In this document: piece by piece, positions 39,711-47,690 of the stretch | Position numbering within the stretch: position 1 is the stretch's first letter | Layout of the letters: every line of letters starts with the position of its first letter | Assembly (NCBI GenBank): GCA_902801175.1 | Contig: CADCHF010000015.1 | Location: forward strand, 1 to 64,000 | DNA from: an uncultured Coriobacteriaceae bacterium | Lineage (GTDB): Bacteria > Actinomycetota > Coriobacteriia > Coriobacteriales > Atopobiaceae | Direction: 5' to 3' | Length of the DNA stretch: 64,000 bases | Made by a program: the position numbers and the translations under genes | The notes under the pieces: generated by a model | What the model saw: only the letters and a program-made list of their open reading frames with translations | Databases searched by the model: none | What the model was told of the DNA's origin: nothing

Positions 39711-39908
39711 TTAAACCATGGGCGGGGTGGTGTAGATGTCGCACCTTGGGAGCGGGATCGGCTCGTCGCCCCAGCCGCCGTTGACGCTCTCAAGCTCCTC
39801 GTCGGTGAGCTCGTGGCCCTCCTTGCGAGCCAGCTCCAACAGCTCCTCGGGGGTTGTGCATGCCTAGGCCTTTGCGATGATCTTGGGACTTAGGTTGCTG
39901 CGGTCCAT
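39711..39908 (-). pseudogene. Double-glycine leader peptide gene with an in-frame TAG
   Basis: An ATG with GGAGG upstream starts MDRSNLSPKIIAKA. It then meets TAG at 39864-39866 and continues in the same frame with TTPEELLELARKEGHELTDE, ELESVNGGW and a short core (GDEPIPLPRCDIYTTPPMV) to TAA. The second part closely matches the intact leader peptide at 40042-40287 (NPEEVLELAKESGVELTDEQ, LEQVSGGW), with the TAG falling where that protein has a Lys. The base context is GCC TAG GCA. It is either a nonsense-mutated relic or depends on readthrough. Too short and interrupted to be seen as one open frame. Confidence 0.7.
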
Positions 39909-39987
39909 GGTGCCTCCGTCCTCTTATGTGGTGCCGCTACAACGTATTGTACGTGCCCTCAGGGGCATTTGTCTTCTCAACAAGACA

Positions 39988-40020
39988 AGCGCCCGGGTGA
40001 GCCAAGCTCGCCCGGGCGCT
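39988..40020 (-). terminator. Terminator of the intact leader-peptide gene
   Basis: AGCGCCCGGG and CCCGGGCGCT, with inner GAGC/GCTC pairing, form a near-perfect hairpin. On the minus strand TTGTCTTGTT follows. It is 22 bp after the stop codon. Confidence 0.75.
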
Positions 40021-40041
40021 CGCTACGCCGAATGCGCCGTC

Positions 40042-40287
40042 TTAATCGACTTCGTACGGGCCGTTCAGGTGGCCGCACTCCGAGCAATACACCCACTCGA
40101 CTTCTGGCTTGCAGATTATGAAGCTGCTGCAGTTCTCGCAGAAGATGTAGTCGTCGGTGATGTCCCACCCGCCGGAGACCTGCTCGAGCTGCTCGTCGGT
40201 AAGCTCGACTCCGCTCTCCTTTGCGAGCTCGAGAACCTCTTCGGGGTTCAGCGGCTTCTTTTCCTTGCCTTTGGCCGTGATTCCCAC
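40042..40287 (-). CDS. Double-glycine leader peptide with a zinc-ribbon-like core
   Basis: This 81-aa peptide has a helical leader, NPEEVLELAKESGVELTDEQ, ending in LEQVSGG, the cleavage site recognised by C39-type peptidase transporters. The 40-residue core has four Cys in two CxxC pairs (FCENCSS and YCSECGHL), as in a small zinc ribbon. The pattern fits secreted bacteriocin-like or modified peptides, but no transporter or modifying enzyme lies in the window. The start is a GTG preceded by GAGGGAG. It is followed by a terminator. Of three related leader genes here this is the only undamaged one. Confidence 0.78.
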   Translation of the reverse strand: MGITAKGKEKKPLNPEEVLELAKESGVELTDEQLEQVSGGWDITDDYIFCENCSSFIICKPEVEWVYCSECGHLNGPYEVD

Positions 40288-40477
40288 CTTTCTCCCTCGG
40301 ATATCAGTATTTTATGAGGAAGTCTCTAGTGGCGCCACCGGCCTTTGAGATATGGACGGCGGACTGAAGGTGAAAGGTGAAGGCAGGCGCAACCCCTTCC
40401 GCAGCAATGGTCTGCGACGCAATTGACTCACGGAGAACTCGTTAGCGTCGGAACCCATGGGTCCCACTGACATCAGA

Positions 40478-40672
40478 TCACAGCCTCCCAAGCGCGTGCT
40501 GAATCTCGAGCTCGCGCACGAGCTCCTGCCATCCCGCAACGGGCAGCCCGTCACCCATGTTGAGCTGCATGGACTGCGCGACCCCCTCTACGGTCACGTC
40601 GTGCTCCTTCTTGAGGTACGCGCCAGCCGACGGATGCACATGCGGCGACAAACAAATGCGAGCCCCGGCCGT
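40478..40672 (-). pseudogene. C-terminal fragment related to the DUF6508-NADAR protein
   Basis: The frame reads HPSAGAYLKKEHDVTVEGVA, then QSMQLNMGDGLPVAGWQELV and RELEIQHALGRL before TGA at 40478-40480. The last part matches the C terminus of the protein at 53383-54531 (ESMRLNMGGGLPIAGWRELL, DELALQVRLGRV). There is no start codon, and a TGA lies upstream in frame at 40673, so only a 3' fragment remains. It shows that a relative of that C-terminal domain once existed here. Confidence 0.6.
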
Positions 40673-40713
40673 TCACCGGAACTCGCAAGAATGCTCTATT
40701 GTGAGGGTCTCTA

Positions 40714-41922
40714 TTAGACTGTCAGCAAGTCTATGACAACGCTGCTGTCGATGGGTGTCAGGAGATTCGCAAGCTCTTTCACGACGGAGTCTAGGAATTG
40801 CTTCGAGTAGCCGTAGCCGCGCACGTCAAGCACAACTCTCTGCGTCGTGCCTGGAGGCAAGTCGATCGTTCTCTGGGTAATCTGCCGTTCAAGCTCCCTC
40901 TTGAGTTGGTAATAGCTCTTCGCTGACTTCAAGTTGTAGTTCTTCACCTCTATGGCCTCGCGATGTCCCTTGAACCATCTCATGACGTCAGGCCTTGTGC
41001 AGCCCCCTTCAACATTCGACACCTCCTCACCCTTCAGGTAGGAGACCTGGTCTTTACCGCCATAGCGCTTGAGCACTTCAGCCTCTGATTCCTGCCACGA
41101 GTGGACTGTTCTCGAAGACTTTAGAAGGTCCAGACCTTTGCCCGCTCCGCCTGCCACCGCACCGGTGATTGCTCCGATCTTGAAGCCCTTCGACCCGTCA
41201 ATAGCGGCCGCTCGCAATGCGGCCTCCATGTCCCCGGTCTGGTATCCCGTCACGATTCCAGAGGTCAGAGCACTCATGGCGCCTGTTGAAACCGCAACTT
41301 TCGCCGCAGTAGTCGCCGAAGCAGCGAAGACCTCGTGCACAACGTAGGCCGCACCGACGGTGGCTCCACCCGTGGCGACTGAAATTGTGACGCATACGAG
41401 GATGACCCCTCCACCGATTGCAAGGTTCTTGAGCACGGGGATCATTGGGTCTTCGTATTCAGAGAATGCAGCGACTGTCGTATGTCCGTCATCGCCGACA
41501 GTGAATACGTAACGCTGGTCGCCGAGCTGCTCTTCCAGCTCGGCAAGGGTGTATCCGAAGAACACGTTCTCCTTGGAGTTGTACTCGAGCTCTTCCAAGT
41601 ACTCCTTCGAGACATAGACGCTTGCGACGTCAATCACCTGGTAGTCATCGCTGGCAAGCTCGCTCTCGATACTGCCCTCCAGGTCATCAGCCACATACTG
41701 CAACAGCGACTCGTCGTTAAGGCTTGCGAAGTGAAGGTCGTTTTCGTCATTGATTTCGAACTCGATATCGCTCGGTTCACCCTCAGCCTCTGCCGGGGAT
41801 GTCAGCGCTGGTTCCGGCTCGTTCATGGCTCCATCGGTGGTTCCGCGCTGGCAACCAGTGCCAAGTAACGTCAAGGACAGGGAGAGGGTGATGCAGAGAG
41901 CGTCATGAAGGAGCTTTCTCAT
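40714..41922 (-). CDS. Lipoprotein with a predicted C-terminal nuclease (polymorphic-toxin-like)
   Basis: This 402-aa protein has a lipoprotein signal ending in LLGTGC, then an acidic N-terminal domain. Two Gly/Ala-rich hydrophobic helices follow (residues about 165-260: LKNLAIGGGVILVCVTISVA, FKIGAITGAVAGGAGKG), and then a C-terminal domain with CTRPDVMRWFKGHREAIEVK and LKRELERQITQRTI. The D...ExK spacing (RPDV, then EAIEVKNYNL) fits a PD-(D/E)XK endonuclease, and the Gly-rich middle is typical of toxins that pass membranes. No immunity gene of the usual kind follows. It is translationally coupled to the upstream surface-protein gene (TAATG). The toxin role is inferred. Confidence 0.7.
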   Translation of the reverse strand: MRKLLHDALCITLSLSLTLLGTGCQRGTTDGAMNEPEPALTSPAEAEGEPSDIEFEINDENDLHFASLNDESLLQYVADDLEGSIESELASDDYQVIDVASVYVSKEYLEELEYNSKENVFFGYTLAELEEQLGDQRYVFTVGDDGHTTVAAFSEYEDPMIPVLKNLAIGGGVILVCVTISVATGGATVGAAYVVHEVFAASATTAAKVAVSTGAMSALTSGIVTGYQTGDMEAALRAAAIDGSKGFKIGAITGAVAGGAGKGLDLLKSSRTVHSWQESEAEVLKRYGGKDQVSYLKGEEVSNVEGGCTRPDVMRWFKGHREAIEVKNYNLKSAKSYYQLKRELERQITQRTIDLPPGTTQRVVLDVRGYGYSKQFLDSVVKELANLLTPIDSSVVIDLLTV

Positions 41923-43154
41923 TACTTGCCACCTCCAATCCTGGATCGAAGCGCAACGAATGCAATCGCGGCGGCGAACAGGGCGATGAATACGGGTCTC
42001 ACCCCGAAGGGGGATGATGCGGCGGGAGCGTCGGTGGCCGGCAACTGCTCTTCGGCTTGTGCGGAATCTGCCTCCTGCGACGAATCGCTGGATGGCTCTC
42101 CCTCCTCGTCATGACCAGAGTCGGGAACCTCGGCAGAGGCGGGCGCGATTGATCCGTCCTCTTGGACGGTCGCCCCCTCGTCGAGCTGGCTCCGTATCTC
42201 AACGATTCCCTGGCCGGTTGCTACGTATGCCTTGAGAAGCTCGTCATCACCGACATAGATGGTCTTCGTCGTGGACTCCTCAGTCTCCGAGTTGCTGACG
42301 GTTATGTAGTAGATACCGGGCTCCTCGAAGGTGGACCCGTCCGTGGCAGACTTGTTGAACCTGGTATCCTCCACGATGCCGTCCCTAGTCTCGTTGATCA
42401 GGCTTCGCTTCACGTTGATAGTCAGGTAGTGGGAGTTGGCCGTGTCGATTCGAAAGCCGTTCTCGGTCACGGACCGGTCAAAGAGCTCGTTTCCGGTCTT
42501 CGTGTCAAAGAGGAACATCATCGTGTTGCTGTTCCTCACCTTGAACTTGAAGAACACGCGGTAGTCATGGTATTCGGGCAGCCTGATGATGTTAGGCTTA
42601 CGGGTCTCGTAGTCGAGCGCGACCTCGTAGTCGCCCTCCTCGAAAAGGTCGACAGTCGTCTCGGCTCCCACCCTGACGCCCGACAGATAGTCCGTGTACA
42701 TCGTGGGCTCGTGCATCTCGTTCTGGTAGTCAGTCTGCCGCACGATGAGTAGTCCCCGGCCGAAGTTCGTCTTCGGGATGCCGAAGTACTCGTCATAGCC
42801 GTTCTCGTCAGACCAGACCACGAACTTGTCATCACCGTCTAGCTTGTCGATGTCCTGCTCGAGAACGAACGACAGGGTGACCTGATCGCCCACGTTCTTT
42901 AGGAAAGTCGGAGTGTCATCCTGGGTTCTGCTCGTGAACCCCGACACAACGAACTTGCCGATGCGCCATCCGTAGTGGGGGTCGCTCTCCTCCAGGCTCT
43001 TTCCTTGCGTGTAGCCCTTGTCATGCTTGCAAGCCTTCACCTCGTCAAAGTAGTAGCGGTTCTTGTCCGAGGCGCTCTCTGCAAATGCCGCAGTAGGCAT
43101 CAGTAGCACTGCCAAGAGAGTTGCAGCAACCCAGCGAAAGAGTCTTTTGTCCAT
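41922..43154 (-). CDS. Secreted surface protein with C-terminal membrane anchor
   Basis: This 410-aa protein has a signal peptide (LLAVLLMPTAAFAES) and a large beta-rich extracellular region without a domain I recognise (FVVSGFTSRTQDDTPTFLKN, FKVRNSNTMMFLFDTKTG, GIYYITVSNSETEESTTKTI). An acidic Ser/Glu linker leads to a membrane helix near the end (VFIALFAAAIAFVALRSRI). LPATD precedes the helix by about 12 residues; it resembles a sortase motif but lacks the Gly, so membrane retention is as likely as wall anchoring. Its stop overlaps the next start, so it is co-expressed with the toxin-like lipoprotein and may present or export it. Confidence 0.78.
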   Translation of the reverse strand: MDKRLFRWVAATLLAVLLMPTAAFAESASDKNRYYFDEVKACKHDKGYTQGKSLEESDPHYGWRIGKFVVSGFTSRTQDDTPTFLKNVGDQVTLSFVLEQDIDKLDGDDKFVVWSDENGYDEYFGIPKTNFGRGLLIVRQTDYQNEMHEPTMYTDYLSGVRVGAETTVDLFEEGDYEVALDYETRKPNIIRLPEYHDYRVFFKFKVRNSNTMMFLFDTKTGNELFDRSVTENGFRIDTANSHYLTINVKRSLINETRDGIVEDTRFNKSATDGSTFEEPGIYYITVSNSETEESTTKTIYVGDDELLKAYVATGQGIVEIRSQLDEGATVQEDGSIAPASAEVPDSGHDEEGEPSSDSSQEADSAQAEEQLPATDAPAASSPFGVRPVFIALFAAAIAFVALRSRIGGGK

Positions 43155-43264
43155 GAGCGAGCCCCTGTGTCAGAGTAATTTTGCATAAGCTCTTCAATAC
43201 TACCGACACAGCGCCAAAAGGGAATGGCGGATGGCTCAGTTTTCGGTTAGTCTGCAGCCGTCAA

Positions 43265-43913
43265 TTACTCCGCTTGCCCCTCGCGGTCAATGACCATCCG
43301 CGCATACCCGTAGGCGCTCGAACTGTACGCCGTCCCGTTGCCACCCTTGAGCTTGATGTCTTTGTAGAACGCCCCGAGTCCCGAGCACCCGCTGCGCAAC
43401 GCCAATGTCGAGTCCGCGTAGATCGTATCGAGAGTCTTGCACCGAGAAAACGCGTAGAACAGGTCCTTGAGCGAGCTCGGGTCGAAGCCCGACAGGTCCA
43501 GCGAGACCAGCCCAGAGCAGCCGTTCATCGCATAGCGCAAGGACGCCAGTCCGCGCACGTTCTCCCAGTCAGACACCGTGAGCAGCGCCGTGTGGGAGTA
43601 GAACCAGTAGACGATGCTCGCAATCGTGGCCGCTGCGAGGTCGACCTCGAAGGTCGCCAGACGGATCGAGGCGCGGTCGTCGTACCAGGGCGTGCATCCC
43701 GCCGCCTAGTAGTGTGCGTTGGTGCAGATCCCGCCCGAGCAGGTCAGTGCGCACGAGGTCTCCGGTTTGGCGCTCGTTGTGATTGCCAGCTCGCCGTCCC
43801 CGTAGAGGTGCCCCCACACCCAGCTGCGCGCGTCTGCGTTCGGGTCGGTCAGCACGCCCGACGCCCCGAGCGAGATCGCCGCCTTGCCGGCAGTGCTCGT
43901 GAGCACGTAGCCC
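43265..43913 (-). pseudogene. DUF285/BspA-type surface protein remnant, IS-truncated and with an in-frame TAG
   Basis: Reading through TAG at 43706-43708, this frame gives VLTSTAGKAAISLGASGVLT, GGICTNAHY, the stop, then TPWYDDRASIRLATFEVDLA, LRYAMNGCSGLVSLDLSGFD and GNGTAYSSSAYGYARMVIDR. The GCSGLVSLDLSGFD pattern is the DUF285 repeat of surface proteins in Coriobacteriia and Mycoplasma. The 5' part is cut off at 43,914 by the IS1249-type element, and the usual sequence after REGQA is missing at the 3' end. The gene is therefore broken in at least two ways. Confidence 0.8.
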
Positions 43914-44761
43914 GTGGGTTATAGGACAAAATGTGTGTCCGCCTAGTCCCAGTCCCTTCCCCACGGCGTCGACCGGTGCAGCTCCTCCCAGACAAGTCCG
44001 TCGCCCCACCTCTGCGGGCCGAGGGATGCCCTGTCCTCGTAGCTCATGGCCCGCATCTCCCGGGCGATGCTCTCGTCGGTGGACATGGCCCTGAGGATCT
44101 CCGCCGCAGGAAGCGGGCACTCCGTGTGCATGTGGCACCACCAGCAGACGGCCTTGACGCGACGCTCGAGGGAAAGGCCGCGATGCTCCCTCAGCATATG
44201 CCTCGGCTGGGCGTTGAGGCTCTCCACGGCGTTGTTGGTGGCGGGAAGGGCGCCGAGCCTCTCCGTGAGGCCCAGGTCGACGTAGGTGAAGAGCGTGTTC
44301 CGCCTCACGAGGGCCGTGAGGGAGTCCCTGGCCATCACCAGCCAAACTCGGCGGTCCTCCTGCGAAACGTCCTGACACCGCCCAGCATGTCTGCCAGCCT
44401 CCCCTTGGAGAGCAGCCAGCCCAGGAACTCGTCGAGCCTCTTGGCCGCGTTGTCCACGTGGACGGTCGTGCTGGCGCCACAGGACGTGCACCTCCACATG
44501 GCGTTTCCCGCGCTGGTCGTGCCGTTCCGCTTCATCTTCCCGCCGCTAGACAGGCACTTGACCACGTTCATTTTCGAGCTCCTGCGACTTGGCAACTTTC
44601 AGGCTCGAAACAGTATGGCCTAGCAGGGCAAACGCCGGGAATCGGACACACAATCTGTCCACCCTCAAAGGTGGGACGGATCAACTTTGAGAGGGTCGTT
44701 TCTGCAGGTAGATGGGGCTAAACAGGGGTCAAACGGACACACATTTTGTCCTATAACCCAC
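43914..44761. mobile_element. IS1249-type insertion sequence, internally deleted
   Basis: The element is bounded by exact inverted repeats of about 28 bp: GTGGGTTATAGGACAAAATG at the left, starting 43914, and its complement at the right, ending 44761. It carries N- and C-terminal pieces of one transposase and is 848 bp long, shorter than the roughly 1.3 kb of full copies. I see no matching 8-bp target duplication (left CGTAGCCC, right AGATCCTG). A second, partial end-like sequence (GTCCTATTACCC) lies just outside the right end. It truncates the DUF285 gene. Confidence 0.87.
43943..44595 (-). pseudogene. Remnant IS1249-family transposase
   Basis: The N-terminal piece (44335-44595) has the zinc-ribbon and DNA-binding start, GTTSAGNAMWRCTSCGASTT and then FLGWLLSKGR and VRTFRRRTAEFGW. 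The C-terminal piece (43943-44333, another frame) has TLFTYVDLGLTERLGALPAT, NNAVESLNAQPRHMLREHRG and HMHTECPLPAAEILRAM. Between them about 200 residues holding the catalytic DDE aspartates are missing, and the frame changes at the joint. The element cannot transpose by itself but could be mobilised by a full copy. Confidence 0.85.
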
Positions 44762-44861
44762 AGATCCTGTCCTATTACCCCGCCTTGACTTATCGCATAA
44801 TCCTTGCAGGCTGTCGAGACAAAAGAAACAGGTCAGACAACCTGTCTGACTTGCGAGAATT

Positions 44862-44908
44862 TGGTGGGCGTTACAAGATTTAAACTTGTGACCTCTTCCG
44901 TGTCAGGC
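44862..44908 (-). other. attachment-site-like copy of the 3' part of a tRNA-Val(GAC)
   Basis: On the minus strand this reads CTGACACGGAAGAGGTCACA, then AGTTTAAATCTTGTAACGCC and CACCA: anticodon loop with GAC, variable region, T arm and a terminal CCA. The 5' half of a tRNA is absent, and the bases before the anticodon loop do not pair with the stem. Such 3' fragments are left at the far end of elements that integrate into tRNA genes. The orientation places the element to the right (higher coordinates). The rest of 44,762-45,379 has no recognisable gene apart from a 7-bp-arm hairpin GTCAGAC/GTCTGAC at 44,833-44,851. Confidence 0.75.
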
Positions 44909-45379
44909 ATGGCAAGCGCCTTTGCGGCTTCCGCTCACAAACGCAAAACTGCAGGTAAACCCACCAACTCACATGGCAGCCCAACTTACTTCAAAGACAC
45001 TATAGCACCCTTGGACACCCCAAAACACCCTCCATTCTTACAATTTCCTACAGGGCTTTTTGCATGGGATTGCACTTGTGCACTGGTGAGCACTTCCCGT
45101 GACGAGATGAGGGTGCGATATGCAATTGTTCGCCGTCGTTGGAGGGAGCCTGTGGGATGGCTGCTCGATTCGAATGCCGGGGGTTGGCGAGAGGTGTGGC
45201 CTCTCGGTTGTTGATGATACGGCTCCTTGTGTGCGCCAAACCAGATGAGCGGCGGAATGCATAATGCGGACGAGCGTGGGCTCTTGCCACGACGCTGTCA
45301 AAGCTCAGTGAGTCACCCAATCTGGCAACCGATGACGACCCAAGCGAGGCACACTTTTGAATACAGAGCGTATTTGAAA

Positions 45380-45862
45380 CTAGTCAAATGCCGACGAATG
45401 GTACCTGATCAGAACCGTGTCGCAGACCTCAAACTCCTCATCACTAGCGAACTTCCTATTTCCGCCAATCGAGATTGTGGCTACGGTTCCCTCCTTATGA
45501 AGCACTCCAAGTATTAAGTCCCGCGCCGGTTCAACTTCGACACTCTCGAAGCCTGCATCCTCAAACCGCTCGACTATTACCTCATATGGCTCTTCCCGAG
45601 CCTCACGAGCGGACATTGGGGTACGCACTAACTTGAATGAGTGGTACTCTTTGCGTGGTCAGCATCACTTGCGGAAAGGTCGCACAATGCCTCGTCTGTG
45701 ATTCGCGAGAAGCCTGCGTCTTCCAGGATCCCATGGACTTCCCCGACCACCTTACCCTCGAGGTCGCTAGATCAATATCCAATCGGTGTGAGTAGGCCAT
45801 ATTCGTGATAAGCCGCTCCCAAGACCATCAGTAGAAGGAATGCCAGGGTTGCCCTTACGCAT
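45380..45862 (-). pseudogene. Decayed membrane protein with a repeated AGF-type domain
   Basis: Pieces of one protein occur in different frames. These are a start MRKGN, then LAFLLLMVLGAAYHEYGLLT (membrane helix), TGA, then SSDLEGKVVGEVHGILEDAG FS, and then PMSAREAREEPYEVIVERFE, DAGFESVEVEPARDL and GVLHKEGTVATISIGGNRKF. The two domain copies share the plan 'EVxxxxEDAGF', and the last one still has an open frame of 82 codons (45380-45628) to a TAG stop. At least one frameshift and two stops interrupt it. I recall this domain as common beside the GSDGSWGY-repeat protein encoded just upstream, which fits the adjacency here. Confidence 0.65.
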
Positions 45863-45864
45863 CC

Positions 45865-46593
45865 TCACCAGTGCTCCTTGAGGAAAGTCCATGTCGCAGC
45901 TCTCCTTCTGAGCGCCCTCTCACGCGCCTCCTGCTCTCTTCTTCTCCGTTCCTCTTCCTGTCTTGCCTTCTCGACAAGACGCTCCGCCTCTCGAGACGTC
46001 GATGAGGAGCGCCACGAGGATGAAGACGAGTAAGCGTACGCTCCATTCTCGTCCTCATCATCCTCATCATCCTCATCATCAACTGGAGCCTTGATGCCGA
46101 AGGCAGTCAGAATGGCCGCCGATACGAGACGGGACACGAGGCTGTCCGAGTCATCGCCGTCACTGCCCTTCACGCTCCCGCTGCTCAAATCGATGTAGGT
46201 CAGTACTTCGTCCTCAGAGCCGTACCTGCTGTTGCCCGAACGATCCGTGACGCTGTAACTGCCGTCGCTGTCCCACCAACTGTATGAGCCGTCTGCACCG
46301 TGAAAGCTGCCGCTGCCGTCAGAATCGGAATATCCCCATCCCCCATCGCCACCGTGATAGGAGAAGCTACCGTCCGATTCCCAGTATCCCCATGTTCCGT
46401 CGCTTCCGTGGTACGATCCGCTGCCGTCGGCATCCCTGTAGCCCCAGCTGCCATCTGACCCGTGGAACGAGCCGCTGCCATCGGCCTCGCGATAGCCCCA
46501 GCCGCCATCATCGTCGCTATAGGACTCTCCGTCGTCTCCCGTAGGCCGTGACAGAAAGTCCCAGCCCTCATTGCCGACTCCGATGTCAGGCAT
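45865..46593 (-). CDS. GSDGSWGY tandem-repeat protein
   Basis: This 242-aa protein has residues 20-115 made of about six copies of a 16-17-aa unit such as DGSGSYHGSDGTWGYWES (rich in Gly, Ser, Asp, Trp, Tyr). A short hydrophobic segment (SRLVSAAILTAFGIKAPV) and an acidic run (DDEDDEDDEDE) follow. The C terminus is a strongly charged helix (ERLVEKARQEEERRRREQEA). There is no signal peptide. The repeat plan is one I recall from proteins of unknown function in gut anaerobes. AGGAG precedes the ATG at 46593. It is the fourth gene of a contiguous minus-strand set and lies just before the decayed membrane protein gene. Confidence 0.8.
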   Translation of the reverse strand: MPDIGVGNEGWDFLSRPTGDDGESYSDDDGGWGYREADGSGSFHGSDGSWGYRDADGSGSYHGSDGTWGYWESDGSFSYHGGDGGWGYSDSDGSGSFHGADGSYSWWDSDGSYSVTDRSGNSRYGSEDEVLTYIDLSSGSVKGSDGDDSDSLVSRLVSAAILTAFGIKAPVDDEDDEDDEDENGAYAYSSSSSWRSSSTSREAERLVEKARQEEERRRREQEARERALRRRAATWTFLKEHW

Positions 46594-46637
46594 GGGACAC
46601 TCCTGCCAGCACCTGCAAGTGGTCAAAATCCTTCTTG

Positions 46638-47678
46638 CTAGCCCATATCATCCGACAGGCCCCTCTCACGCAGGAACTCTTCGGCGGTCTTGACTTGGCT
46701 CATCGCCTCGTCGTAGTTCACCTCGTTGATCCCGTCACGGTCTCCCTCCACGACCAAATTGGTCTTGCACATCCCATAGAGGATGCTCACAAGAAGCACG
46801 AGGTTCTCGAGCGACAGCTTCTCCTCGTCAGTGAACTGGCACCAGTCGCATCTGGCCTCGTCGAACACGATGCGCTCGAAGCGCTCGAGATGCTCTTTGT
46901 AGATGCCGTAGACAGTCGAAAGGGATTTGCGGTACGTGTACGCGACCGTCTTCAGCCTACTGAGGTACTTGCAGATTCTTCCAATCTCCCTCTCGGCCTC
47001 TTTCATCTGCTCCCGGGCCTCGTCCACCTCACTGCTCAGGGAACGGCTCGCGAGGTTGAACACGATTCCCCCTATCAGGATGCCCACGCCAGCGGTCGCG
47101 GCGCTCAGCACGGTGGCACCCAGCGCGATGCCGCCGCCTCCCGCCGCAAGAGTGCCCCCGCCGAGGACCGCCATGATGGCGTTGGTCGCCGCTATGCCAT
47201 GCAGCGTCGCTATCGGAGTCCCCGTCGAGGCGAGGCACACCGCACCGATGACGCCCTTCGCCGCCATCGCGGCGGCGATCCCGCCGCCCGCGCCCATGCC
47301 GGCACCTCCGACTGCGCCAACGACCATGCCCGCCGCGATGGAGACGTCTCTGAGCTCCTGAGCGTCGTATCGCGGCACGTCGAAGGATCCGACCTTGATC
47401 TCGTCGAACTCCGGGCGGTTCTGGATCCGCTCGATGAGTTCGGCGAAGCGGTCGAAGCTCTCGCACACCTCGAGCTCGAGGTTGCCGAGGTCCTCCATGG
47501 CCGAGGTCGTGGATTGGTTGAGGTCGTTGAACCTGCGCTGGTTCGCCTCGTGGCGCGCTTCGATGCGCTTCATCTCTTTGTTCGCGCGGATCATCTTCCT
47601 CGCGCCGACGCCTGCGGACGCCAGCCCTCCCGCGCCTGCGATGGCGCTCCCTGCGATGATGATGAGCGGTAGCGGCAT
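46638..47678 (-). CDS. Glycine-rich membrane protein with coiled coils
   Basis: This 346-aa protein has a first hydrophobic segment (LIIIAGSAIAGAGGLASAGV) and a coiled-coil stretch (NKEMKRIEARHEANQRRFND). A long Gly/Ala-rich membrane region lies at residues about 115-215 (VVGAVGGAGMGAGGGIAAAM, GGGTLAAGGGGIALGATVLS), with a second coiled coil after it (VDEAREQMKEAEREIGRICK). The Gly-rich hairpin is of the kind found in membrane-inserting or pore-forming proteins. I do not recognise the family. It lies 12 bp after the HNH-like gene, and GAGAGGAG precedes its ATG, so the two are surely co-transcribed. The C terminus is soluble and charged. Confidence 0.8.
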   Translation of the reverse strand: MPLPLIIIAGSAIAGAGGLASAGVGARKMIRANKEMKRIEARHEANQRRFNDLNQSTTSAMEDLGNLELEVCESFDRFAELIERIQNRPEFDEIKVGSFDVPRYDAQELRDVSIAAGMVVGAVGGAGMGAGGGIAAAMAAKGVIGAVCLASTGTPIATLHGIAATNAIMAVLGGGTLAAGGGGIALGATVLSAATAGVGILIGGIVFNLASRSLSSEVDEAREQMKEAEREIGRICKYLSRLKTVAYTYRKSLSTVYGIYKEHLERFERIVFDEARCDWCQFTDEEKLSLENLVLLVSILYGMCKTNLVVEGDRDGINEVNYDEAMSQVKTAEEFLRERGLSDDMG

Positions 47679-47690
47679 GCGTCTCTCCTC

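Noticed and set aside
35547-39908. Selenocysteine or pyrrolysine as the reading of the internal stops
   Set aside because: The codons are TAG, not TGA, so selenocysteine does not apply. No pyrrolysine genes are in the window, and the affected families do not use it. Readthrough is kept only as an open question in the findings.
44804-45214. Plus-strand gene of 136 codons over the attachment-site region
   Set aside because: The frame runs through the reverse complement of the tRNA fragment, and its product looks like translated non-coding DNA.
46240-46540. CRISPR-like array of short repeats
   Set aside because: The repeats have no unique spacers and stay in frame within one gene, so they are coding repeats. 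No CRISPR array or cas gene was seen anywhere in the window.
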